Below the pieces are notes generated by a model. The model did not search any database and was not told the origin of the DNA. It saw only the letters and a program-made list of their open reading frames with translations. This document shows, piece after piece, positions 1-6,607 of a stretch of 7,192 bases of DNA. Position 1 is the stretch's first letter. Every line of letters begins with the position of its first letter. Made by a program: the position numbers and the translations under genes. The DNA is from Chryseobacterium gleum (GTDB taxonomy: Bacteria > Bacteroidota > Bacteroidia > Flavobacteriales_D > Sanyastnellaceae), in contig CAMCUG010000074.1 in assembly GCA_945878835.1 (NCBI GenBank), positions 1 to 7,192 of the forward strand. The letters run 5' to 3'.

Positions 1-3000
1 CAAGACGGTATTCCTTACAAAGGTTTAGGTATTGGTTATGGAGATGGCGTTATTGATAATGAGCGCTTCGGAATGCGCAAGTTCGTTTACTACAACAACA
101 GCCAAAGTCCTGTTAATGGTGAGCCCGCTTTACCGAGTCACTTCTACAATTACATGAGAGGTTTCTGGAAAAACGGACAACGCATGAACTACGGCGGTAA
201 CGGAGCTTCTGGAGCGAATGTTACCGACATTTCTGCGGATTATATGTTCCCAGACGATACCGATCCCTTGCATTGGGGAACAGGTGGAGTAATTACAGAC
301 GATTGGTCTGAAGAGTCTGAGGGTAATCCACCAAATGACCGTCGTTTCATTCAAGCTGCAGGTCCTTTTACATTGAAACCTGGTGATTACAATAACATTA
401 CGTTAGGAGTTGTATGGGCGAAAGCAAACAGCGGTGATCCTTTTGAATCTGTGCGATTACTGCGTGAATTCGATGACAAAGCACAATCATTGTTCGACAA
501 CTGTTTCGAGTTGGTTTCAGGACCCGATGCTCCAGATGTTGCCGTTCAAGAATTGGATAAAGAAATTATTCTATTGTTGAACAATGACAATGCAATCTCT
601 ACAAATTATCAAGAGAACTACGGTCCAGACCAAGGTGGTTTTGACCCAAGTATTCCAGAAGAATTAGCTGACGGAACACAACTGACTCTTGAAGACCGTT
701 CATACAAATTTGAGGGTTATTTGGTATACCAAAGAGTGAATGACGACGTGAGCGCAAACGATTTAGGAGACATTGAAAAGGCTCGTTTAATTGCGCAGTG
801 TGACGTTGAAAACGGAATTGGACGAATCATCAATTTCTCTCGTGACCCACTCACCGGTTATATCGTTCCTGAATTGAAAGTAGATGGCACTGATGCAGGA
901 ATTCAACGTTCATTCCAGGTAACTACAGATGCATTCGCAACAGGTAACAATGCACTTGTTAATCACAAGACCTATTACTTCATGGTTATTGCATATGGTT
1001 ATAACAACTATTCGCAATATGACATCGCCTTGGAAAAAGGTCAAGACGAAGCATTCCTTTCTTCAAGAAAGAGCGCTATTGGGGAAATTCAGAAAATCTC
1101 TGCAATCCCACACATCCCTTCTCCTGAATTAGGTGGCACTATCCAAAATTCAAATTACGGAGATGGTGTTCCATTGACTCGTATTGAAGGAAAAGGAAAC
1201 GGAAACAACGACTTGCTGTTGGGTTCTGAGACCGAAGCAATCATCCTTGCGAACAACAAAATCAGTGAATTAACCTACGCTCCCGGCAAGGGTCCTGTTC
1301 AAGTGAAGGTTGTCGATCCATTGCGTGTTCCTTCCGCAGACTTCGAACTTCGTCTAAAAACAACTGAATTCGGAGAAGACACTCCAGACAGTATGTATTG
1401 GGAATTGGAGAATCTTGACAACGGAACTATTTACGGAACCTATAAGAAATTCAATACTTCAAGTGAAGACGTAATTCTAGATTGGGGACTTTCAGTTACT
1501 TGGGGACAATACGATTACCAAGTTGACGGTGAAGAAGTAAAGCACTATACTGAACTTCTTTCATCTTCTGTTTCATACGATGACCCTTCAAAACCATGGT
1601 TACTTGGAATCCAAGATGCCGAAGGATTCTCTGAACAAAACTGGATTCGTTCAGGAAGTGTAAAAACAGAGGGGACAGATCCACAAGCCTTATCAGAAGC
1701 GTTGTATGACGACTTTGAGCAAGGAAGTTCTGGATTCCCATTCACAGATGAGCAAGAGAAATACGAAGCAGTTGCCGGCGGAACATGGTCTCCTTATTGC
1801 TTGGTATCAGGAACAGTCCTAGATCCAAATGATGCCACGATCATTGTAAACAACGTTGCTCCTACAACTGATGCTCTTAAAGGCGATCTAGACCAACTTG
1901 ATCAACAACGCAAATCAAACATTAAAGGCCTGAATAACGTTGATGTTGTCTTCACAAAAGACAAATCGAAATGGACGCGTTGTCCTGTATTGGAAATGCA
2001 ATACACCTCTTCCCTAGCTGAAGACAATGACGGTGATAACACTGTTGATCCCGAAAAAATGAAAGTACGTCGCGCACCTTCAGTTGACAAAAACGGAAGA
2101 AAAGCAGGACAGGCCGGATACAACTCAGCAGAAGGAGATTTAGTAGGTGCTATCGGTATGGGTTGGTTCCCTGGATATGCGATTGACCTGAGCACAGGAG
2201 AAAGATTGAACATGGCCTTCGGTGAGGACAGTTGGTTAGTTGGAGAAAACGGTCGCGACATGATCTGGAATCCTTCGACCCGTTTATACACAAACAATTT
2301 TCAACCATTATTCGGTGGGCAACATTGGATTTATGTGTTTAAGAACCTTCGCTACGAAGATTACTCAGCAACAAGTCCTGCCTCTAGCCTTGCTTTAAGC
2401 CCAGCTTATGACAATGGAGAGTTCTTGTACAGCAAATTGTCTGATCCATCAATCAGCTCTTCAAACTGGAAAAAAGTATTCCGCGGATGTACATGGGTTG
2501 GAAGTGGATTGGTTAATCCTGAGCACCCTTTGCTTTCTGTAGAAGAAGGTCTTATTCCTAACGATGTTCGCATTAGCATCCGTGTTGCGAAGCCTTATGC
2601 CAGTTTCGCATACGACAATCCTGACGTTACCACCACCGCAGGTTCGGTTAACGAATGGAGAAACATTTATACCTTCTCAACGAAGAATATTGCAACCACA
2701 TTGAACGATGCAAATACGCTTACGTCAGTGCTAGACATTATCAATATTGTTCCTAATCCTTACTACGCGTTCAGTTCATATGAAACCAATCAGTTGGACA
2801 ACCGCGTTAAGATTACCAATCTTCCAGACATTTGTACCGTTTCAATCTATGATTTGAATGGTAACAGAATCAGACAATTCAAGAAAGCTGACAAAATCAC
2901 AAGTATCGATTGGGATTTGAAAAACGAAAGAAACATTCCTATCGCATCAGGAACTTACATTATACATGTAGATGTACCTGGCATTGGAGAGAAAATCTTG

Positions 3001-3045
3001 AAATGGTTCGGCATTATGCGTCCAGTTGACTTGAATAACTTCTAA
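1..3045 (+). CDS. Large secreted protein with T9SS-like C-terminal domain (3' part, cut by left edge)
   Basis: The frame is open from base 1, so the real start lies upstream. The ATG at 73 is internal, because the frame reads on before it through residues such as GDGVIDNERFGM. The visible part is 1014 residues. I do not recognise a named family or an enzymatic motif. It is rich in Asp, Asn, Gly and aromatic residues, typical of exported Bacteroidota surface proteins. Fragment residues about 115-170 carry AGPFTLKPGDYNNITLGVVW and a DDKAQSLFDNC segment. A fibronectin-like strand (FEGYLVYQ) lies near 237-244. The last ~100 residues (from about 914) form a beta-sandwich-like module: PNP at 918-920, then VSIYDLNGNRI, a WDLKN segment and ASGTYIIHV. 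This resembles a T9SS sorting domain, but it ends in KWFGIMRPVDLNNF rather than a short basic tail. The PorV-like gene follows after 20 bases, suggesting one operon and a functional pair. That it is exported by T9SS is inference; its function is unknown. Confidence 0.85.
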   Translation, partial: QDGIPYKGLGIGYGDGVIDNERFGMRKFVYYNNSQSPVNGEPALPSHFYNYMRGFWKNGQRMNYGGNGASGANVTDISADYMFPDDTDPLHWGTGGVITDDWSEESEGNPPNDRRFIQAAGPFTLKPGDYNNITLGVVWAKANSGDPFESVRLLREFDDKAQSLFDNCFELVSGPDAPDVAVQELDKEIILLLNNDNAISTNYQENYGPDQGGFDPSIPEELADGTQLTLEDRSYKFEGYLVYQRVNDDVSANDLGDIEKARLIAQCDVENGIGRIINFSRDPLTGYIVPELKVDGTDAGIQRSFQVTTDAFATGNNALVNHKTYYFMVIAYGYNNYSQYDIALEKGQDEAFLSSRKSAIGEIQKISAIPHIPSPELGGTIQNSNYGDGVPLTRIEGKGNGNNDLLLGSETEAIILANNKISELTYAPGKGPVQVKVVDPLRVPSADFELRLKTTEFGEDTPDSMYWELENLDNGTIYGTYKKFNTSSEDVILDWGLSVTWGQYDYQVDGEEVKHYTELLSSSVSYDDPSKPWLLGIQDAEGFSEQNWIRSGSVKTEGTDPQALSEALYDDFEQGSSGFPFTDEQEKYEAVAGGTWSPYCLVSGTVLDPNDATIIVNNVAPTTDALKGDLDQLDQQRKSNIKGLNNVDVVFTKDKSKWTRCPVLEMQYTSSLAEDNDGDNTVDPEKMKVRRAPSVDKNGRKAGQAGYNSAEGDLVGAIGMGWFPGYAIDLSTGERLNMAFGEDSWLVGENGRDMIWNPSTRLYTNNFQPLFGGQHWIYVFKNLRYEDYSATSPASSLALSPAYDNGEFLYSKLSDPSISSSNWKKVFRGCTWVGSGLVNPEHPLLSVEEGLIPNDVRISIRVAKPYASFAYDNPDVTTTAGSVNEWRNIYTFSTKNIATTLNDANTLTSVLDIINIVPNPYYAFSSYETNQLDNRVKITNLPDICTVSIYDLNGNRIRQFKKADKITSIDWDLKNERNIPIASGTYIIHVDVPGIGEKILKWFGIMRPVDLNNF

Positions 3046-3065
3046 TTGAAAAACGAATTACGATC

Positions 3066-4103
3066 ATGAAAAAATCAATCATATCACTTTCTCTGATTTT
3101 AGGAATTACCTCCTCGCTTTTTGCGGGAAATCCTGATAGATCTGGATCAGCCGGTGCGAGCCACTTGCTTGTGAATCCTTGGGCTCGTTCATCGGGATTG
3201 GGGAATTCTTCTCTCTCTTCAGTAACAGGAGTAGAAAGTGTGTTTTTAAACGTTGCAGGATTGGCCTTCACGAAAAAAACAGAATTGCTTTTCACCAATA
3301 CGCAGTATTTCGTTGGAACAGGTATTCAACTAAACGCAGCAGCCTTTGGACAAAAAGTAGGAAAATCGGGTGCCTTCGCATTGTCTGTTGTAAACATGAA
3401 TTTCGGAGACATCGCTCGCACTACAGAAGCTCTTCCTGAGGGAGGGATTGGTTCCTTCACTGTGAACTACTCCAACATCGGAATCAGCTTCGCGAAAGAA
3501 TTTTCTAACAGTATCTACGGTGGTCTTACTGTTCGTTTAATCAGCGAAGCCATTTACAATGTGCGCTCACAAGGTGTTGCTTTCGATGCTGGAATACGCT
3601 ACGTAACAGGAGAAAAAGACAACGTTCGCTTTGGTATTACTCTGCGTAACGTTGGACCTCCTATGAAATACAAGGGTGACGGTATGACAGTTTCTGCTGT
3701 AATTCCTTCAAGCGGTAATACGTTAACTGTTGAACAGCGTTCACAGCCTTATGAAATGCCTTCCATGGTAAACGTTGGTTTCGCTTACGATTTCCTAATG
3801 AAAAACAGTATGAAGTTAACAGCTAATGCTGCCTATACCTCGAACTCTTTCAGTAAGGATCAATTAGCTCTTGGTTTGGAGTATAATCTTCGCAACCGAC
3901 TTTTCTTAAGAGGTGGCTTCCAGCAAGACATTGGGTCTAACACTACATACAATGCGAAAAGCGCCTTGTCTGGACCAACGGGAGGTATGACTATTCAATT
4001 GCCAGCAGGTGATAACGGAAGCGTTATTGGCTTAGATTATTCTTACCGCTTAACAAATCCTTTCAACGGAATTCATAGCATGGGAATTCACATTACGCTT
4101 TAA
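3066..4103 (+). CDS. PorV/PorQ-family outer-membrane beta-barrel protein
   Basis: This 345-residue protein starts with a clear signal peptide (MKKSIISLSLILGITSSLFA, cleavage near residue 20-21), which supports the ATG at 3066. The mature N-terminus has the hallmark of the PorV/PorQ family: a GASHLLVNPWARSSGLGN stretch, then a V-F-L-N-x-A-G-L-A segment, equivalent to the family's 'ARS-G-GN...N-A-L' pattern. The rest alternates beta strands ending in aromatic or hydrophobic residues with Gly/Asn turns, and closes with GIHSMGIHITL, as expected of a FadL-like barrel. In T9SS, PorV is the outer-membrane shuttle that carries substrates from the translocon to the attachment complex. Bacteroidota usually encode several paralogues next to large exported proteins. 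At 345 residues and paired with a large protein gene 20 bases upstream, this is more likely such a paralogue than the core PorV, though the core protein cannot be excluded. There is no separate promoter in the 20-base gap and no clear Shine-Dalgarno sequence. Confidence 0.85.
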   Translation: MKKSIISLSLILGITSSLFAGNPDRSGSAGASHLLVNPWARSSGLGNSSLSSVTGVESVFLNVAGLAFTKKTELLFTNTQYFVGTGIQLNAAAFGQKVGKSGAFALSVVNMNFGDIARTTEALPEGGIGSFTVNYSNIGISFAKEFSNSIYGGLTVRLISEAIYNVRSQGVAFDAGIRYVTGEKDNVRFGITLRNVGPPMKYKGDGMTVSAVIPSSGNTLTVEQRSQPYEMPSMVNVGFAYDFLMKNSMKLTANAAYTSNSFSKDQLALGLEYNLRNRLFLRGGFQQDIGSNTTYNAKSALSGPTGGMTIQLPAGDNGSVIGLDYSYRLTNPFNGIHSMGIHITL

Positions 4104-4112
4104 AATTCTTAC

Positions 4113-4120
4113 TATATTTG
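4113..4120 (+). promoter_or_regulatory. Possible Bacteroidota -7 promoter element for greA
   Basis: The octamer TATATTTG fits the Bacteroidota sigma-ABfr -7 consensus TAnnTTTG exactly. It lies about 50 bases before the greA ATG, in the only intergenic stretch upstream of that gene. A -33 TTG/TTTG box is not visible at the expected spacing, since that region is the end of the PorV-like gene. A transcript from here would begin near 4125 and so would include the hairpin at 4125-4146. An eight-base match in AT-rich DNA can arise by chance. Confidence 0.35.
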
Positions 4121-4124
4121 TTTT

Positions 4125-4155
4125 GAAACCTCGTTCGCGGGGTTTCTTTATTTTA
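4125..4155 (+). terminator. Intrinsic terminator (or greA leader attenuator) hairpin
   Basis: A 9-bp stem pairs GAAACCTCG (4125-4133) with CGGGGTTTC (4138-4146), with one T-G wobble and a TTCG loop. The T-rich tract TTTATTTTA follows at once. This is a good rho-independent terminator for the upstream large-protein/PorV-like operon. It also lies downstream of the candidate -7 element at 4113-4120, so it could sit in the greA leader and cap part of greA transcription. Confidence 0.8.
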
Positions 4156-4169
4156 ATACATACAAGACT

Positions 4170-4643
4170 ATGTCACACATTGCCTATTACACAGCGGAAG
4201 GCCTTAAAAAATTAAAAGACGATTTATACAACCTCAAGATGGTTGAACGTCCTAAAATTAGTCAGCAAATTGCTGAAGCAAGAGACAAAGGTGACCTCAG
4301 CGAAAATGCCGAATATGACGCAGCCAAAGAAGCGCAAGGACACCTTGAAGCACGCATAGCTAAAATGGAAGACCTAGCAGCCAACGCTCGTTTAATCGAC
4401 GATTCGCACATTGACAACTCTAAAGTATACATTCTCTCTCGTGTTAAGTTGAAAAACCTAAAGTCTAACACTGAAGTCGAATACACACTCGTTGCAGAAA
4501 ACGAAGCCAACCTTGCTCTGAAAAAAATTAGTATTGATTCACCGATTGGCAAAGGACTTCTTGGCAAAAAAGTGGGTGATATTGCGGAAGTTCAAGTTCC
4601 TGCAGGAACTATACAACTCGAAATTCTAGACATTAATCGCTAA
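4170..4643 (+). CDS. greA: Transcription elongation factor GreA
   Basis: GreA binds in the secondary channel of RNA polymerase and stimulates cleavage of backtracked transcripts, rescuing stalled complexes. The 157-residue length is normal for the family. The N-terminal coiled-coil hairpin spans roughly residues 8-75. Its tip carries the signature EARDKGDLSENAEYDAAKEA, with Asp42 and Glu45 matching the Mg-coordinating acidic pair (Asp41/Glu44 in E. coli GreA). The C-terminal FKBP-like domain occupies about 80-157 and includes the typical SPIGKGLLGKKVGD segment near 124-137. The ATG at 4170 aligns the motif with the expected distance from the N-terminus. No strong Shine-Dalgarno sequence precedes it, as is usual in Bacteroidota. 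The HIT-family gene follows with a one-base overlap. Identification is firm; choosing greA over greB rests on overall similarity. Confidence 0.97.
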   Translation: MSHIAYYTAEGLKKLKDDLYNLKMVERPKISQQIAEARDKGDLSENAEYDAAKEAQGHLEARIAKMEDLAANARLIDDSHIDNSKVYILSRVKLKNLKSNTEVEYTLVAENEANLALKKISIDSPIGKGLLGKKVGDIAEVQVPAGTIQLEILDINR

Positions 4644-5032
4644 TGGCCACCCTATTTACGCGTATTATCAATGGAGAAATCCCGTGCTACAAAATAGCTG
4701 AGAACGACCTTTTCATAGCGTTCTTAGATATCCGCCCCGTTGCAAAAGGACATGCTTTAGTGGTTCCTAAAAAGGAAATCGATTACATTTTCGAACTTCC
4801 TAACGAAGAGCTTCAAGCATTGAATCTTTTTGCAAAGGAAGTTGCTCGAAAAATTCAAACTGTTATTCCTTGTAAGAAAATTGGAATTAGCGTGATCGGA
4901 TTGGAAGTTCCTCATGCGCATATGCACTTGATTCCCATCAATCATATTCACGATATGAATTTCGAAAAAGAACGATTGACTTTCACACCCGAAGAATACG
5001 CGGAGATTTGCAACGCAATCTCAAACGCATAA
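4643..5032 (+). CDS. HIT-family protein (histidine-triad nucleotide hydrolase)
   Basis: This 129-residue cytosolic protein belongs to the histidine triad superfamily, which hydrolyses nucleoside phosphoramidates or dinucleoside polyphosphates such as AMP-lysine or Ap4A. The N-terminus (TLFTRIINGEIPCYKI) matches the Hint/HIT start, and DIRPVAKGHALVVPK (residues 29-43) is the conserved nucleotide-binding strand region. The triad is His91-Ala-His93-Met-His95, followed by Leu and Ile. His93 is the expected catalytic nucleophile equivalent of H-x-H-x-H. The CxxC zinc pair found near the N-terminus of some Hint proteins is absent here (LFTRI in that place), a known variation. The start ATG shares its A with the greA stop (TAATG), implying co-transcription and probable translational coupling. 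The true substrate cannot be deduced from sequence. Confidence 0.95.
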   Translation: MATLFTRIINGEIPCYKIAENDLFIAFLDIRPVAKGHALVVPKKEIDYIFELPNEELQALNLFAKEVARKIQTVIPCKKIGISVIGLEVPHAHMHLIPINHIHDMNFEKERLTFTPEEYAEICNAISNA

Positions 5033-5052
5033 ACTATAATATTTCGCATAAA

Positions 5053-5078
5053 AAAAGGCCCTATTGCTAGGGCCTTTT
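5053..5078. terminator. Bidirectional intrinsic terminator between convergent operons
   Basis: A perfect 11-bp inverted repeat (AAAAGGCCCTA at 5053-5063 and TAGGGCCTTTT at 5068-5078) encloses a TTGC loop. It is flanked by A on the left and T on the right, so on each strand a GC-rich core is followed by a T run. It lies 20 bases past the HIT stop and about 20 bases past the end of the hydrolase gene on the opposite strand, so it can end both transcripts. Confidence 0.92.
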
Positions 5079-5098
5079 CTATGAATTAAAGAATCTAA

Positions 5099-6604
5099 TT
5101 AGTTCTTCAACATTTTCTTTCTTGCAACAGCGTTGTTCGAAGTGTGAATCTCAACGGTGTACATTCCCGCAGACCAGTTTGAAGAATCTACGAATACAAC
5201 TTCTTGATTGGTTGTGTTCGAGTTGTAAACCACTCTTCCCATTGCATCGAATACACGAATTGCACTTACACGCTCTGAAGCGCGAATTGCAAACGACTCA
5301 TTCGCTGGATTTGGAAATACATTGAATGAAACTTCTTCGTTTTCTTCTACACCAATGTAACATGGACTAGTGTTCAAATTCAAAGCGCATGCAATACGTG
5401 GAACTGAATATCCCATAATAGTATCGCAATAAGCCATTCCTTTAGCCATTGACATGTCTGGGTTAGTTAACAAACCGTTTGCACTTCCTGGATTTGTAGC
5501 AGTGTCCCACCAATCCCAAGGAGATGAATCTGCTGGCGTTGTAGCTGGACGCTCCAATGGGAACAAACCATGGAAACCATTGTTGGTAGAGTTTGCAGCA
5601 TCGGTAAATGGTTGACCTGGAGCGTAGCCTTCAGCCAATTCAAAAATCCCGTTGTTACCGTAAGCGCTCATAGCCAGTTGCACATCGTAGCTACCTTGCA
5701 CTTCAACAACTGGTAAATTCAAGCCAGGAACGATTACAGTTCCAGTATAATACGGAGCAAATGGATCAGAAGGAACATGGAAAGAAATCATCGGATTGTC
5801 GTTTGCGTCAATCCAAGAAATATCTCCACAAGCACCTCCCATGTTTAAAGCAACATTAACGTCAGAGCTATAACCAACGTGGTTAGCATAGCACAACGTG
5901 TCGCCGTTTAATGGATTAACACCTACAGAAGTTCCGTTAATATCTCCGTTTACGAAATCCAATACCATTGGAATACCAGCGCTGGTTGTAAACTTAGGAA
6001 GTAACAAGTCAGTGTATGCATCAATTCCTGTTACAGCGAAAGAGATATACCCACCTGTACCTTGACCCCAAACAGCAACGCGAGTTGGATCTATTCCAAA
6101 TGGATTTCCACCCTCAGCAGCAGTCATACGGAAATAACGAACAGCAGTGCGACAGTCTTGAACACCACGGTAAGCCGCGTTAATCAAAGTGCTTACACGC
6201 TCTTCTTGAGTCGCAGCGATTGGATTCCATCCAAGACGGTAATCGCAAGAAGCTACTACATAACCCAATTTAGCAAGACGAGTGCACAACTCAACAATTG
6301 TGGCATCTGTTTTTGTTCCACCTGTACCCTGGTTCTGTGGGAAAGGAAGGAAGTTTCCAGTGTGGAAATAAAGAATAACTGGACGGTTCGTTTCAGTGTC
6401 TCCAGCTGGAGAATAAACATCCATTTTTAATCCCTCTGGAACCGCTTGGCCAAGCTGGGAATAATACAATACTGTAGCGTTAACGCCATAGGTAACGTCC
6501 GTTTGAACGTCAACCGAAGTAAATTGCTCAGTCATGTAACGTTGGGCAGTTGCTCCTGTTACACTCAACATCGCAATTGCAATCAATGAGTAGATTTTTT
6601 TCAT
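5099..6604 (-). CDS. Secreted alpha/beta-hydrolase-fold protein with T9SS type A sorting domain; nucleophile Ser replaced by Gly
   Basis: The 501-residue protein starts with a signal peptide (cleavage after ATA, about residue 20). Residues ~55-350 resemble carboxylesterases: LKMDVYSP near 59-66, an oxyanion-loop-like YFHTGNF at 79-85, GYVVASCDYRLGW at 114-126, and a VQDCRTAVRYFR helix at 148-159. The nucleophile elbow reads G180-Q-G182-T-G184, whereas active members have G-x-S-x-G. The codon at 6059-6061 is plainly GGT on the minus strand. An acid-like Asp280 (SDPFAPY) and a candidate His345 (GFHG) are still present. Residues ~417-501 are a canonical T9SS type A domain: FPNP at 430-433, IRVFDAMGRVVY, WSAGMYTVEI and a KKMLKN end. 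It is therefore exported through T9SS and probably anchored or released at the surface. The TonB-dependent receptor gene ends 3 bases upstream, so the two form an operon. There is no clear Shine-Dalgarno sequence. The fold call is good; catalytic activity is doubtful. Confidence 0.85.
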   Translation of the reverse strand: MKKIYSLIAIAMLSVTGATAQRYMTEQFTSVDVQTDVTYGVNATVLYYSQLGQAVPEGLKMDVYSPAGDTETNRPVILYFHTGNFLPFPQNQGTGGTKTDATIVELCTRLAKLGYVVASCDYRLGWNPIAATQEERVSTLINAAYRGVQDCRTAVRYFRMTAAEGGNPFGIDPTRVAVWGQGTGGYISFAVTGIDAYTDLLLPKFTTSAGIPMVLDFVNGDINGTSVGVNPLNGDTLCYANHVGYSSDVNVALNMGGACGDISWIDANDNPMISFHVPSDPFAPYYTGTVIVPGLNLPVVEVQGSYDVQLAMSAYGNNGIFELAEGYAPGQPFTDAANSTNNGFHGLFPLERPATTPADSSPWDWWDTATNPGSANGLLTNPDMSMAKGMAYCDTIMGYSVPRIACALNLNTSPCYIGVEENEEVSFNVFPNPANESFAIRASERVSAIRVFDAMGRVVYNSNTTNQEVVFVDSSNWSAGMYTVEIHTSNNAVARKKMLKN

Positions 6605-6607
6605 AAG

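Noticed and set aside
73..75. ATG as the start of the large protein at the left edge
   Set aside because: The same frame is open from base 1 and encodes plausible continuous protein (GDGVIDNERFGM), and nothing after the ATG looks like a signal peptide. The gene is simply truncated by the window.
2023..2055. Acidic loop DNDGDNTVDPE in the large protein, like an EF-hand or thrombospondin-3 calcium loop
   Set aside because: It is a single short Asp-rich match without flanking helices or tandem copies, in a protein that is Asp/Asn-rich overall. This is too weak to call a calcium site.
1902..2297. 131-codon open frame on the minus strand inside the large protein gene
   Set aside because: It has no recognisable motif, lies wholly antisense to a convincing gene, and has the composition of an antisense shadow. 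The same holds for the other overlapping short frames at 130-354, 1496-1745, 3014-3298, 4262-4567, 6062-6430 and 6767-7078.
4134..4137. TTCG loop as a sign of a structured RNA or riboswitch
   Set aside because: A single short hairpin followed by a T-rich tract fits an intrinsic terminator fully. The space before greA (66 bases) leaves no room for an aptamer domain.
5033..5048. TATAATATTTCG as a promoter between the convergent genes
   Set aside because: It resembles a -10/-7 box only loosely, and any transcript would run straight into the terminator hairpin and then antisense to the hydrolase gene. AT-rich intergenic DNA explains it.
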